Part shown: positions 1 through 9,077 of the stretch, piece by piece
Layout of the letters: each line of letters opens with the position of its first letter
Position numbering within the stretch: position 1 is the first letter of the stretch
Assembly: GCA_021820845.1 (NCBI GenBank)
Contig: JAKADC010000007.1
Location: forward strand, 37,300-101,299
Origin: Pseudomonadota bacterium
GTDB lineage: Bacteria; Pseudomonadota; Gammaproteobacteria; Burkholderiales; Thiobacillaceae
Reading direction: 5' to 3'
Length of the DNA: 64,000 nt
Position numbers and translations under genes: made by a program
The notes under the pieces: generated by a model
The model's database searches: none
What the model was told of the DNA's origin: nothing
What the model saw: the letters and a program-made list of their open reading frames with translations, nothing else

Positions 1-2
1 CC

Positions 3-191
3 GGGGGCGGCGCCATGATCCCCGGCATCGACGAGGTCGTCGCCCAGCGCACCGGCACGCCGGCGATGCTCGCCAACCCATTCGCCAACATGGCGGTCGG
101 TCCCAAAATTCGGCCGCAGGCGTTGACCGCCGATGCGCCTTCCCTGTTCGTCGCTTGCGGCCTCGCCATGCGGAGGTTTGACCCACAATGA
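3..191 (+). CDS. pilM: Type IV pilus assembly protein PilM, C-terminal fragment
   Basis: This is the last 62 codons of a gene whose start lies left of the window. The translation contains GIDEVVAQRTG and ends GLAMRRFDPQ, matching the end of the actin-like PilM family. PilM is a cytoplasmic protein that binds the N-terminus of PilN and links the inner-membrane alignment complex to the pilus motors. The stop codon overlaps the pilN start in an ATGA arrangement, the normal pilM-pilN coupling. Identification rests on this short tail plus the intact pilNOPQ order downstream. Confidence 0.85.
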   Translation, partial: GGGAMIPGIDEVVAQRTGTPAMLANPFANMAVGPKIRPQALTADAPSLFVACGLAMRRFDPQ

Positions 192-766
192 TCCGCATCA
201 ACCTGCTCCCCCACCGGGAACTCGCGCGCGCCGCACGGCGGCGCCAGTTCACTATCCTGCTCGGCATGGCCGTTGCGGCAGGCATTGTCGTCGTCCTTCT
301 CGGGCACACCGTGATCGCCGCGCGGCAGTCGACCCAGGAAGCGCGCAACGCGTACCTGCAGCAGGAAATCGCCAAGCTCGACAGCCAGATCGGCGAAATC
401 AAGAAGATCCGCGAAGAGACCCGCGCGTTGCTCGAGCGCAAACAGGTCGTCGAGACCCTGCAATCCAACCGCACCGAGGTCGTTCATCTATTCGACCAGT
501 TGATCCGCCTGCTGCCCGACGGGCTCTATCTCAAGTCCTTCAAGCAGGTCGGCGACGTCATCACCCTCAGCGGCTACACCCAGTCGAGCGCGCGCGTTTC
601 CACGCTGATGCGGAACCTCGATGGCTCGCCGTGGTTCGAGGCGCCGGCCCTCGTCGAGATCAAGGCAGCCACCGTGAACAACCTGCGCGCCAACGAGTTC
701 GTGCTGACCGTCAAGCAGACGCATCAGAAACCGGACGACACGAATGAAAAGGGGGGCAAGGCATGA
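188..766 (+). CDS. pilN: Type IV pilus inner-membrane protein PilN
   Basis: 192 residues. The N-terminus MIRINLLPHRE is the conserved PilM-binding peptide of PilN. A single transmembrane helix follows at about residues 23-45, then a coiled coil (about 50-95) and a periplasmic ferredoxin-like domain. PilN pairs with PilO to form the alignment complex that joins the motor to the PilQ secretin. The start overlaps the pilM stop and the stop overlaps the pilO start, both as ATGA, so the operon is tightly coupled. Length is normal for the family. Confidence 0.95.
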   Translation: MIRINLLPHRELARAARRRQFTILLGMAVAAGIVVVLLGHTVIAARQSTQEARNAYLQQEIAKLDSQIGEIKKIREETRALLERKQVVETLQSNRTEVVHLFDQLIRLLPDGLYLKSFKQVGDVITLSGYTQSSARVSTLMRNLDGSPWFEAPALVEIKAATVNNLRANEFVLTVKQTHQKPDDTNEKGGKA

Positions 767-1383
767 CGCTCGACGACCTCAATAGTCTCGACCTGAAAAC
801 GCTTGCCGACTGGCCCCTGCCGAGCAAGCTCGTCGCGCTGACGCTGTTGAGCGTGGCGATCGTGCTCGCCGGCTGGTGGTTCGACTGGCGCGACGGCATG
901 GCCTCGCTCGACGTCGCCAAGCAGAAGGAGACCGAACTGCGCGGCGTGTTCGTCACCAAGAAAAACCAGGCCATCAATCTGGAGGCCTACCAAAAGCAAC
1001 TGGTCGACATCAAGCAGGCGTTCGGCGCGCTGTTGAAGCAGCTGCCGAACAAGCAGGAAATGGATGCGCTGATCACGGACGTCAACCAGGCGGGCCTGGG
1101 ACGCGGACTGCAGTTCGACCTCTTCAAGCCCGAGGCCGAAACCGTCTCCGAGTTCTATGCCGAGACACCGATCCGCGTCAAGGTGACCGGGGGATATCAC
1201 GACATCGCCGCCTTCGTCAGCGACGTGTCCAAGCTGCCGCGCATCGTGACTTTGCACGACATTTCCATGGAACCCGCCAAGGACGGCGTGCTGAACATGG
1301 ACGCGACCGTCAAGACCTACCGCTATCTGGACGAGGATGAAGTCATCGCCCGGAAGCAAAAAGCCAAGGAGCAAAAGAAATGA
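763..1383 (+). CDS. pilO: Type IV pilus inner-membrane protein PilO
   Basis: 206 residues. It has a short cytoplasmic N-terminus, one transmembrane helix at about residues 25-42, a coiled-coil stretch (about 48-95), and a periplasmic domain containing the family-typical segments FYAETPIRVKVTGGYHDIA and LPRIVTLHDI. PilO heterodimerises with PilN and contacts the lipoprotein PilP. It overlaps pilN and pilP by four bases each. The C-terminus is lysine-rich. Confidence 0.95.
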   Translation: MTLDDLNSLDLKTLADWPLPSKLVALTLLSVAIVLAGWWFDWRDGMASLDVAKQKETELRGVFVTKKNQAINLEAYQKQLVDIKQAFGALLKQLPNKQEMDALITDVNQAGLGRGLQFDLFKPEAETVSEFYAETPIRVKVTGGYHDIAAFVSDVSKLPRIVTLHDISMEPAKDGVLNMDATVKTYRYLDEDEVIARKQKAKEQKK

Positions 1384-1880
1384 AGCGCCTGGCCATGCTA
1401 TTGATCGTCACCGGCTTGAGCGGCTGCGGCGGCGGCGACATGGACGACCTGCATCGATTCGTCGCCGAAACCGGCAAGGACATGCAGGGAAAGATCGAGC
1501 CGTTGCCGGAAGTGAAGCCATACGAGGCGTTCACCTACAACGCCTTCGACCTGCCCGACCCCTTCAAGCCGAGAAAGCTCTCGACGCGCGGCGGCGGCGG
1601 ACTGCTGGCGCCCGATCTGAATCGCCCGAAAGAGCCGCTTGAGGCGTTCTCGCTGGAGACGTTGAAAATGGTGGGGGTGCTGTCCCGGAAGGGGGTGATC
1701 CAGGCCGTGATCAAGACGCCGGACAATGCCGTCTATCACGTCAGGAAAGGCAATTACGTGGGCCAGAACTTCGGCCTCGTCACGCAAATCACCGACAGCA
1801 AGGTGACGCTGCGTGAGATTGTCCAGGATAGCGCCGGGGACTGGTCTGAGCGCACCAGCACCCTGAATTTGCAAGAGTGA
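1380..1880 (+). CDS. pilP: Type IV pilus lipoprotein PilP
   Basis: 166 residues with a lipoprotein signal: a hydrophobic run ending in LSGC, lipidated Cys about residue 16. After a flexible linker comes the beta-rich PilP domain, with the motifs FDLPDPFKPR, MVGVLSRKG and VRKGNYVGQNFG. PilP is inner-membrane anchored and bridges PilN/PilO to the PilQ secretin across the periplasm. The start overlaps the pilO stop (ATGA); pilQ follows 30 bases on with its own ribosome-binding site. Confidence 0.95.
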   Translation: MKRLAMLLIVTGLSGCGGGDMDDLHRFVAETGKDMQGKIEPLPEVKPYEAFTYNAFDLPDPFKPRKLSTRGGGGLLAPDLNRPKEPLEAFSLETLKMVGVLSRKGVIQAVIKTPDNAVYHVRKGNYVGQNFGLVTQITDSKVTLREIVQDSAGDWSERTSTLNLQE

Positions 1881-1910
1881 TTCGCAGTACTGAATTCCAA
1901 AGAGGCTGAC

Positions 1911-4169
1911 ATGAACGCATTGCCCAAAGTAAACGTCCGCAGCATGGCCCGGAAAATGACCCGTCAATTGCTCGGGATCGTCCTATTCACAGGTTTGGTG
2001 CTGCCGTTCGCCGCGCGCGCCGCCGACGCGCCGCCGACCGGCAATGCGGTGCAAAGCGTCGAAACCACGACGCTGCCCGGCGGCAAGGTCGTCGTGCGCG
2101 TCAACCTCAAGAAAGCACTCGCTGCCACGCCGGCCGGGTTTACCGTCGGCAACCCGCCGCGCATCGCGCTCGACCTGCCCGACACCGGCAACGCGCTGGG
2201 CCGCAACACGGTCGACGCGAACGTCGGTCCGCTGTCGAGCGTGAACGTCGTGCAGGCCGGCACCCGCACCCGCCTTGTGCTGAACCTGAACCGGTCGGTG
2301 GAATACGACGCCAGCATCGACGGCAAGTCGCTGCTGATCGCCCTCGGCGACGGGGGAACCGCCGCGGCGCCGGTGAACGTCAATCCGCGTTTCGCCGAGG
2401 CAACGCCCGGGACCGCTCGCCACTCGATCCGTGATGTCGACTTCAGGCGCGGCGGGGCGGGCGAGGCGCGTATCGCGACGACGCTGTCGGACGCGCAGGC
2501 CGGCATCAATATCCGCCAGCAGTCCGACGGTGTGGTCGTCGACTTCATCGGCACCGAACTGCCCAAGGCCTTGCAGCGCCGCCTGGATGTCGCCGATTTC
2601 GGCACGCCGGTGCAAACCGTCGAGACCTATACGCTCGGCGACAACACCCGCATGGTGATCAAGCCCAAGGGCAGCTGGGAGTATTCCGCTTACCAGGCCG
2701 ACAACAGGTTCATCGTCGAGGTCAAGCAGAGCGACGACACTCAGAAGAAAACCGCCGACGGCAAGGTGAAGTACACCGGCGAGAAACTGTCGCTCAATTT
2801 CCAGAACGTCGAGGTGCGCTCGGTGCTGCAGGTCATCGCCGATTTCACCGGGCTCAACATCGTCGCCAGCGACACGGTCACCGGCAGCCTCACCCTGCGC
2901 CTGAAGGACGTCCCGTGGGACCAGGCGCTCGACCTGATCCTGCAGACCAAGGGTCTCGACAAGCGCCAGAACGGCAATGTCATCTGGATCGCCCCCAAGG
3001 ACGAGCTGATGGCGAAGGAGAAGCAGGAGTTCGAGGCCAAGAATGCCGTGGAGGACCTGGAGCCCCTGACCACCGAGTACATCCAGCTCAACTACATGCG
3101 CGCAGATGAAGCGAAAGCCATGCTGTACGGCACAACCGGAACCGCCCGCAACGCCGCGGCCGGTGAAGCGGTGAACTGTTCGGCGCAGGCGCAGGGCCTC
3201 GTCGGTACGGCCGCGCAGGCCATGCAGACCACGCAGCCGGGCCAGGGCCAGGGCGCCAACGACCAGAAGATCCTCACCAAGCGAGGCCGCGCGACGTACG
3301 AACTGAAGACCAATACGCTCATCATCACCGACACGCCGCGCAAGATTCAGGAGATTCGCGAACTGCTCGCCCGCCTCGACGTGCCGGCGCGTCAGGTCAT
3401 GATCGAGGCGCGCGTTGTCGTGGCCACCGATGGCTGGAGCCGCGACCTCGGTGCGCGCCTGGGCTTCCAGGCCATCAACAACGTCGGCCGAATCGGCGGC
3501 GACGCGCATCAGATCGGCGGAAACGTCGCCACGACGCCTGCGACGATACCGACTGCCAACTTCCCTGCCTCGGGCACCGGACAGGCCTTGCCGAGCGTGA
3601 CGGGTGCAGGCAATCTGGCGCTGTCCCTGTTGAACCTCGCCAACGGCAACCTGCTGAGCCTGGAGCTGCGCGCGCTGGAAGCCGACAACCGCGGCAAGGT
3701 GATTTCCAATCCGCGCGTGATGACGTCGAACCAGAAGCCTGCGGTGATCCTCAACGGCACGCAGATTCCGTACATCACGCCGGGAACGGCCAACAACCCC
3801 GCGACGGTCACCTTCAAGGACGCCTTCCTGTGCCTGCTGGTCGATCCGCAGATTCTCAACAACGACTCGATCGTCCTCACCGTCGAGGTGCAGAAGGACG
3901 CGGTGAACGAGTTGGCGGCGGTCCAGGGGAATCCGGCGATCAACACGAAGCGCATCAAGACCCAGGTGCGCGTGAACAACGGCGAAACGCTGGTCTTGGG
4001 CGGCATCTTCGACGGCGACGAGAGCACCAACGTGAACAAGGTGCCGCTGCTGGGCGACGTGCCGGTATTCGGAAACCTGTTCAAGACCACCACCCGGTCG
4101 AACAGCAAGACCGAACTTATCATCTTCATCACGCCGCGTATCATCGATGATCGTCTGACGTTGCGTTGA
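1911..4169 (+). CDS. pilQ: Type IV pilus secretin PilQ
   Basis: 752 residues. This is the outer-membrane secretin that forms the pore for the pilus fibre. A signal peptide ends near residue 38 (AARA). Peptidoglycan-binding AMIN-type regions follow at about 45-130 and 165-270. Next come the short secretin/TonB-like domain (LNFQNVEVRSVLQVIADFTG, near 295), the secretin N domain, and the C-terminal secretin core with VPLLGDVPVFGNLFK and the terminal TELIIFITPRII. A Gln/Ala-rich insert at about 405-455 lies inside the N-domain region, a common variable site. The RBS is AAGAGG six bases before ATG. It is the last pil gene; a strong terminator follows. Confidence 0.97.
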   Translation: MNALPKVNVRSMARKMTRQLLGIVLFTGLVLPFAARAADAPPTGNAVQSVETTTLPGGKVVVRVNLKKALAATPAGFTVGNPPRIALDLPDTGNALGRNTVDANVGPLSSVNVVQAGTRTRLVLNLNRSVEYDASIDGKSLLIALGDGGTAAAPVNVNPRFAEATPGTARHSIRDVDFRRGGAGEARIATTLSDAQAGINIRQQSDGVVVDFIGTELPKALQRRLDVADFGTPVQTVETYTLGDNTRMVIKPKGSWEYSAYQADNRFIVEVKQSDDTQKKTADGKVKYTGEKLSLNFQNVEVRSVLQVIADFTGLNIVASDTVTGSLTLRLKDVPWDQALDLILQTKGLDKRQNGNVIWIAPKDELMAKEKQEFEAKNAVEDLEPLTTEYIQLNYMRADEAKAMLYGTTGTARNAAAGEAVNCSAQAQGLVGTAAQAMQTTQPGQGQGANDQKILTKRGRATYELKTNTLIITDTPRKIQEIRELLARLDVPARQVMIEARVVVATDGWSRDLGARLGFQAINNVGRIGGDAHQIGGNVATTPATIPTANFPASGTGQALPSVTGAGNLALSLLNLANGNLLSLELRALEADNRGKVISNPRVMTSNQKPAVILNGTQIPYITPGTANNPATVTFKDAFLCLLVDPQILNNDSIVLTVEVQKDAVNELAAVQGNPAINTKRIKTQVRVNNGETLVLGGIFDGDESTNVNKVPLLGDVPVFGNLFKTTTRSNSKTELIIFITPRIIDDRLTLR

Positions 4170-4186
4170 TCGCGGCAAGCCGTACA

Positions 4187-4215
4187 AAAGCGCGGGCGTG
4201 TCCCGCGCTTTTTTT
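4187..4215 (+). terminator. Rho-independent terminator of the pil operon
   Basis: A 10-bp perfect stem, AAAGCGCGGG (4187-4196) with CCCGCGCTTT (4202-4211), has a 5-base loop and runs into seven T residues. It lies 18 bases after the pilQ stop and separates the pil operon from aroK. Confidence 0.9.
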
Positions 4216-4282
4216 GGGCGTTTTTCCTTCCGCGTCGCCTTCCGCACCGCGTCCGGCAGTTGGGCTCCATTAGAATGGCGCC

Positions 4283-4834
4283 ATGAGCAAGCGAGACAAT
4301 CTCTACCTCGTGGGACTGATGGGCGCCGGCAAGACGACGGTCGGCCGCTTGTTGTCGAAGCATTACGGCTGCACCTTCTACGACTCCGACCATGAGATCG
4401 AGGCGCGCACCGGCGTGAAGATTCCGGTCATCTTCGAGATCGAAGGCGAGGCGGGCTTTCGCAGGCGCGAGGAGGCGATGATCGCCGAGCTGACGGCCTT
4501 GTCCGGCATCGTGCTGGCGACCGGCGGAGGCGCGGTCCTGTCGGCGGCCAGTCGCGACAAGCTGAAGGAAAATGGCCTCGTGATTTACCTGCGCGGCACT
4601 CCGGAACACCTGTACGAACGCACGCGGCACGATCGCAACCGTCCGCTGCTGCAAACCGAGAACCCGCTCGCCAGGTTGCGGGACCTGTTCAGGCAGCGCG
4701 ACCCGCTGTATCGCGAAGTGGCCGATATCGTCGTGGATACCAGCCGCCAAAGCGTGACGGGAATGGCCCGTGCGCTCTACGGAAAACTCGACCTGCTGAA
4801 AAGCGGCTTGCCCCTGCCCGACGCGGAGGGCTGA
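4283..4834 (+). CDS. aroK: Shikimate kinase
   Basis: 183 residues. Shikimate kinase phosphorylates the 3-hydroxyl of shikimate in chorismate synthesis. The Walker A loop GLMGAGKTT is at the N-terminus, the shikimate-binding DSD is near residue 33 (FYDSDHEIE), GFRRREE holds the substrate arginine, and ATGGGAV is the conserved Gly-rich loop. The lid arginine is in ERTRHDRNRPLL. In many beta- and gammaproteobacteria aroK lies between pilQ and aroB. Here aroB does not follow; a DHH phosphoesterase does, so the usual aroKB unit is broken. Confidence 0.95.
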   Translation: MSKRDNLYLVGLMGAGKTTVGRLLSKHYGCTFYDSDHEIEARTGVKIPVIFEIEGEAGFRRREEAMIAELTALSGIVLATGGGAVLSAASRDKLKENGLVIYLRGTPEHLYERTRHDRNRPLLQTENPLARLRDLFRQRDPLYREVADIVVDTSRQSVTGMARALYGKLDLLKSGLPLPDAEG

Positions 4835-4980
4835 ATACTTCCTGCACATGCGGCGGCAGGCCTTGCTTGCCGGCGCATTCGCGACGGTCGCAATGGGTCG
4901 CGGCAGCATGCGGGCTTGTCATCGCGCCACTTGCGTTCATACAATGGCCGCACTTCCGCTTTGCCCGACGTCCCCCTGCC

Positions 4981-5937
4981 ATGCCTCTCATTGACGTTTT
5001 CAACGGCGACGCCGATGGTCTTTGCGCGCTCCACCAGTTGCGCCTGGACGACCCCACCGATTCGATACTGGTCACCGGACCCAAGCGCGAGATCGGCCTG
5101 CTGAAGCGGGTCGAGGCTCGCGCGGGCGATCGCGTCACCGTGCTCGACGTCGCGCTGTCGAAGAACCGCGAGGCGCTCGATCGCATTCTCGAAGCCGGGG
5201 CGCACGTGCGCTACTTCGATCATCACCAGCCCGGCGACATTCCCGAGCATCCGCGTTTCGAGCCGCATATCGACACCGATGCCAATGTCTGCACCAGCCT
5301 TCTGGTGAACCGGTATCTGCAGGGCAGGCACCTGCCGTGGGCCGTCGCTGCGGCGTTTGGCGACAATCTCGCGGATGCGGCGCGGCAGGCCGCGATTTCG
5401 CTGAACCTGACGCCCGACCGGTTGGCGCAGTTGCAGTCACTCGGCGAGTGCCTCAATTACAATGGCTACGGCGAAACGCTCGACGACCTGTTCTACGATC
5501 CTGCCGAGCTGTATCGCCAAGTCCGCCCGTTTGCCGATCCGTTCGCTTTCATCGCGGAGTCGTCCGCCTACCGAACGCTTCTCGCCGGATACCAGGAAGA
5601 CATGGCTCGCGCCCTGGCCGTCGACGCCGTCGATGCGCGTGCCGCCGGACGCATCTTCATGCTGCCCGCCGAGAAATGGGCACGGCGCATCTCCGGCGTG
5701 TTCGGCAACCGGCTGGCGGTCGAGTCGCCCGCCCAGGCCCATGCGGTGCTTACCGCCAGGCCGGACGGCGGTTACGTCGTCAGCGTGCGCGCGCCGTTGC
5801 AGACCAAATCCGGTGCGGACGAACTGTGCAGCCAGTTCGACACCGGCGGCGGGCGCAAGGGGGCGGCCGGCATCAATCATTTGCCCGAGTCGGAAGCCGG
5901 GCGGTTCATCGCGCGCTTCTTCGAAGTTTTCAATTAA
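4981..5937 (+). CDS. DHH-family phosphoesterase
   Basis: 318 residues from the ATG at 4981. The frame is open upstream to 4867, but conserved sequence begins at MPLIDVFNGDADG. DHH motifs are visible in order: VFNGDADGLCAL (motif I), VLDVALSK (motif II), YFDHHQPGD (motif III, the DHH signature) and the C-terminal DHHA1-type glycine loop TGGGRKGAAGI. The family contains Mn-dependent nanoRNases and pAp phosphatases (NrnA) and other small phosphoesterases. Homologues of this subgroup are often labelled only 'DHH phosphoesterase' or 'acetyltransferase'. It ends 21 bases before the APS kinase fusion, so a role in clearing pAp (3'-phosphoadenosine 5'-phosphate), the by-product of PAPS use, is possible but inferred from context only. 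Confidence 0.85.
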   Translation: MPLIDVFNGDADGLCALHQLRLDDPTDSILVTGPKREIGLLKRVEARAGDRVTVLDVALSKNREALDRILEAGAHVRYFDHHQPGDIPEHPRFEPHIDTDANVCTSLLVNRYLQGRHLPWAVAAAFGDNLADAARQAAISLNLTPDRLAQLQSLGECLNYNGYGETLDDLFYDPAELYRQVRPFADPFAFIAESSAYRTLLAGYQEDMARALAVDAVDARAAGRIFMLPAEKWARRISGVFGNRLAVESPAQAHAVLTARPDGGYVVSVRAPLQTKSGADELCSQFDTGGGRKGAAGINHLPESEAGRFIARFFEVFN

Positions 5938-5958
5938 TCCCGCCTTTCCTGGAGCAAT

Positions 5959-7590
5959 ATGGTGAATCAACTGATCGCGCCCTACGGCGGCTGCCTCGTC
6001 AACCTGATCGATCCCGAGAAAGGCGCCGCGCTCAAGCGGGAGGCCCTGAGTCTTCCGTCGCTTGACCTCGACTGGCGCCAGCAGTGCGAGCTCGAAATGC
6101 TGATGACCGGCGCGTATTCGCCGCTCGCGGGCTTCATGACGCGGGCGCAATGCGAGCGGATCGAGACCGACCTGCAACTCGAAGACGGCACGTTCTGGCC
6201 ATTGCCCGTCACGCTGACCAGCGGCCAGAAGGTCGCCGCCGAACTCAAATGCGGCGACCGCGTCGCGCTGCGCGACGGCGAAGGCTTCATGCTCGCAGTG
6301 CTGACGGTCAGCGACGTGTGGGAGGACAATGGCGTCCGCCACCTCGGCGGTCCGGTCGAGGGCGTCGCCCTTCCGCCGCATCCGGATTTTGTCAGCCTGC
6401 GCGCGACACCGGCCGAACTGCGCGCGCTGTTCGCGCGGCGCGGCTGGCGGCGCGTGATCGCCTGGCAGGCGCGGCAGCCGATGCACCGGGCGCAATTCGA
6501 GTTCTGCCTGAAGAGCGCGATCGAGAACGAAGCCAACCTGCTCCTGCATCCGCAGGTCGGCGGCGACATCACCGACGCGCCGGGCTATTTCGGGCTGGTG
6601 CGAAGCTTTCTCGCCATCCGTGAGCGCTTTCCGGCTGCCACCACGCAGTTGTCGCTCCTGCCGGCCACCCCGAGCGGGGGCAGTGCGCGCGCGCTGCTCC
6701 TGCGCGCCATCGTCGCCCGCAACTACGGCTGCGAACTGCTGATCGCCGGCGGCGAACATCTGCCGGATGGCGACTGCCGGCGCGGCGAAGACCTTGCGCA
6801 GGCCGACGCCGACCTTCCGGTGGCGCAACTGGCGGAGAAAATCGGCGTGCAGTTCATCGCCTACCCGCGCATGGTCTACGTGGAAGACCGGGCCGAGCAC
6901 CTGCCCGAGTCCGAGGCGCCTGCCGATGCGCGCCTGCTCACCCTGACCGGCGAGGAATTCCGGCGCCGCATGCAGGCCGGGCTGAAAATACCGGACTGGT
7001 ACAGCTTTCCCGAGGTAATCGCCGAACTGCATCGGCAAAGCCCGCCGCGCGAGCGCCAGGGCTTCACCGTGTTTTTCACCGGCCTCTCCGGCGCAGGAAA
7101 ATCGACGCTCGCGCGCTCGCTCGCAGCACGCTTGATGGAAATGGGCGGGCGCTGCGTCACCCTGCTCGACGGCGACATCGTGCGCCGCCATCTTTCGTCC
7201 GAGCTGGGATTCACCAAGGCCCATCGCGACATCAACGTCCGCCGCATCGGCTTCGTCGCGTCCGAGATCACCAAGAATCGCGGCATCGCGATCTGCGCGC
7301 CGATCGCTCCGTACCGCCAGACCCGCCGCGACGTGCGCAGCATGATCGAAGCGGTCGGCGGCTTCGTCGAAATCCATGTCGCGACGCCGATCGAGACCTG
7401 CGAATCGCGCGACCGCAAGGGTCTGTACGTCAAGGCGCGCGCGGGCCTGATCCCGGAATTCACCGGCGTCTCCGACCCCTACGAAGTACCCGAAAAGCCC
7501 GAGCTGGCGATCGATACGACCAGCCTCGGGATCGAAGAGGCGGTGCAGCAGATCCTGCTCAAGCTCGAGCACGAGGGCTACCTGCGGTAA
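5959..7590 (+). CDS. ATP-sulfurylase-like/APS kinase fusion; sulfurylase domain probably inactive
   Basis: 543 residues: an ATP sulfurylase-type domain (about 1-360) fused to an APS kinase (about 365-543). The kinase has Walker A GLSGAGKST (375-383), DGDIVRRHL, the partner loop LGFTKAHRDIN and APIAPYRQTRRDVR, so APS-to-PAPS phosphorylation is expected. The sulfurylase motifs are damaged. The usual QxRNPxHxxH is QARQPMHRAQ (170-179), losing the Asn and the last His; the usual GRDHAG is GGEHLP (264-269). I recall a T. denitrificans protein of this architecture shown structurally to be a hexameric APS kinase without sulfurylase activity; this looks like the same protein type. RBS GGAG is seven bases before ATG. 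Confidence 0.92.
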   Translation: MVNQLIAPYGGCLVNLIDPEKGAALKREALSLPSLDLDWRQQCELEMLMTGAYSPLAGFMTRAQCERIETDLQLEDGTFWPLPVTLTSGQKVAAELKCGDRVALRDGEGFMLAVLTVSDVWEDNGVRHLGGPVEGVALPPHPDFVSLRATPAELRALFARRGWRRVIAWQARQPMHRAQFEFCLKSAIENEANLLLHPQVGGDITDAPGYFGLVRSFLAIRERFPAATTQLSLLPATPSGGSARALLLRAIVARNYGCELLIAGGEHLPDGDCRRGEDLAQADADLPVAQLAEKIGVQFIAYPRMVYVEDRAEHLPESEAPADARLLTLTGEEFRRRMQAGLKIPDWYSFPEVIAELHRQSPPRERQGFTVFFTGLSGAGKSTLARSLAARLMEMGGRCVTLLDGDIVRRHLSSELGFTKAHRDINVRRIGFVASEITKNRGIAICAPIAPYRQTRRDVRSMIEAVGGFVEIHVATPIETCESRDRKGLYVKARAGLIPEFTGVSDPYEVPEKPELAIDTTSLGIEEAVQQILLKLEHEGYLR

Positions 7591-7604
7591 GCGCGGGCGT
7601 CACC

Positions 7605-9068
7605 TCACGGACGCGATATCCGGCCGGGCAACGCCGTATGGCTGGAATGGTGCCGGCGCGCGCCGAGGAGGTCCGGCCTCAACGAGCCGACGACCATGCC
7701 CGTGATGCTTGCCAGGAATCCCGCGAACTGCGGCGGCAGCAAGGCCGAGCCTTCCGGCAGCCACACTTCCATCGGCAGCCAGACCGCGAGACCCAGGGCG
7801 ATCGAGAGGTAGGCGCCCTGCTTGCACGCACGCCGCCAGTACAGGCCGGCAACGAGCGGAACGAAGGCGACGACGAGGGTGATCTTGTAGGCGTTCTCCA
7901 CCATCTGGTAGATGGTCGCGTTGGAATACAGCGCAAACAGCGTGACGACGGCGGCGAAGCCCACGACCACGAGGCGCATGGTCAGCAGCAGCGTCTTGTC
8001 GTTGTGGTGCGGCAGGTAGGGCTTGAGGATGTTCTCGGAAAACGTCACCGACGGCGCCAGCAGGGTGCCCGACGCCGTGCTCATGATGGCGGACAGCAGC
8101 GCGCCGAAAAACATGATCTGCGCGAACACCGGCATGTGAGTGAGGATCAGCTGCGGCAGGATCATCTGTGAGTCCTTGTCCAGCAGGCCGGATACGAGGC
8201 CGGGGTCGATGAGCGTCGCGGAATAGGCGATCGTCAGCGGCACGAAGGCGAAGACGAAATAAAGGCCGCCGCCCATGACCGAACCGGCCACGGCGATGTT
8301 TTCGCTCTTCGCCGACATGACCCGCTGGAACACGTCCTGCTGGGGAATGGAGCCGAACATCATGGTGACCCAGGCGGCGATGAAGGCGATGATGTCCTTG
8401 CTGTTGGCCTGCGGCCAGAAGCCGAGGCGGCCGTTTTGCGCCGCATGCTGGACCACGTGGCCGAGGCCCCCCGCCATCTCCGAGGCGACGTACAGGATAT
8501 ACAGCAGGCCGGCGACGATGATGCTCATCTGCAGGAAATCGGTCAGCGCCACCGACCACATCCCGCCGTAGAGCGTATAGAGCAGGACGATCGCGGCGCC
8601 GATCAGCGTGCCCTGGGTCTGGGTGATCGCGCCCTGCGACAGGATGTCGAACACCAGGCCGAGAGCCGTCATCTGGGCGGATACCCAGCCGAGGTAGGAA
8701 ATGATGATGGCCACGCCGGTGATGACCTCCACCTTGCGGCCGTAGCGCTTGCGGTAGTAGTCGGCCAGGGTGAGGAGATTCATCCGGTAGAGCTTGCGGG
8801 CAAAAAACAGCCCCACGAGAATCAGGCACATCGACGAGCCGAAGGGGTCGGAGACGATGCCGCGCAGGCCCTCTTTGAGAAAGGTGGCGGGGATGCCCAG
8901 CACGGTCTCGGAACCGAACCAGGTGGCGAAAACCGTGGCGGTAACGATGTATATGGGCAGATGGCGGCCCGCCACGACGTAATCCCGCGCGCTGTGGACG
9001 CGCGTCGCCGCGTAGATGCCGACGCCGATGGAAACGAAAAGATACAGGATGACGAAACCAACCAGCAC
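7605..9068 (-). CDS. Sodium:solute symporter family permease
   Basis: 487 residues, a polytopic membrane protein with about 13 hydrophobic helices. The SSS-family features include an N-terminal helix followed by SARDYVVAGRHLP, the ATWFGSETVLGIPATF segment, LADYYRKRYGRKVEVITG and the IMSTASGTLLAPS segment in the Na+-binding core. The substrate cannot be read from sequence; relatives carry proline, pantothenate, acetate or other small solutes. The start is GTG at 9068. It lies nine bases downstream of ubiB on the same strand and probably shares its transcript. It converges with the APS kinase gene across 14 bases. Confidence 0.88.
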   Translation of the reverse strand: MLVGFVILYLFVSIGVGIYAATRVHSARDYVVAGRHLPIYIVTATVFATWFGSETVLGIPATFLKEGLRGIVSDPFGSSMCLILVGLFFARKLYRMNLLTLADYYRKRYGRKVEVITGVAIIISYLGWVSAQMTALGLVFDILSQGAITQTQGTLIGAAIVLLYTLYGGMWSVALTDFLQMSIIVAGLLYILYVASEMAGGLGHVVQHAAQNGRLGFWPQANSKDIIAFIAAWVTMMFGSIPQQDVFQRVMSAKSENIAVAGSVMGGGLYFVFAFVPLTIAYSATLIDPGLVSGLLDKDSQMILPQLILTHMPVFAQIMFFGALLSAIMSTASGTLLAPSVTFSENILKPYLPHHNDKTLLLTMRLVVVGFAAVVTLFALYSNATIYQMVENAYKITLVVAFVPLVAGLYWRRACKQGAYLSIALGLAVWLPMEVWLPEGSALLPPQFAGFLASITGMVVGSLRPDLLGARRHHSSHTALPGRISRP

Positions 9069-9077
9069 GGCGTGCTC

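Noticed and set aside
1983..4247. Long open frame on the minus strand opposite pilQ
   Set aside because: It is a high-GC shadow of pilQ with no recognisable motif, and the plus-strand gene is certain.
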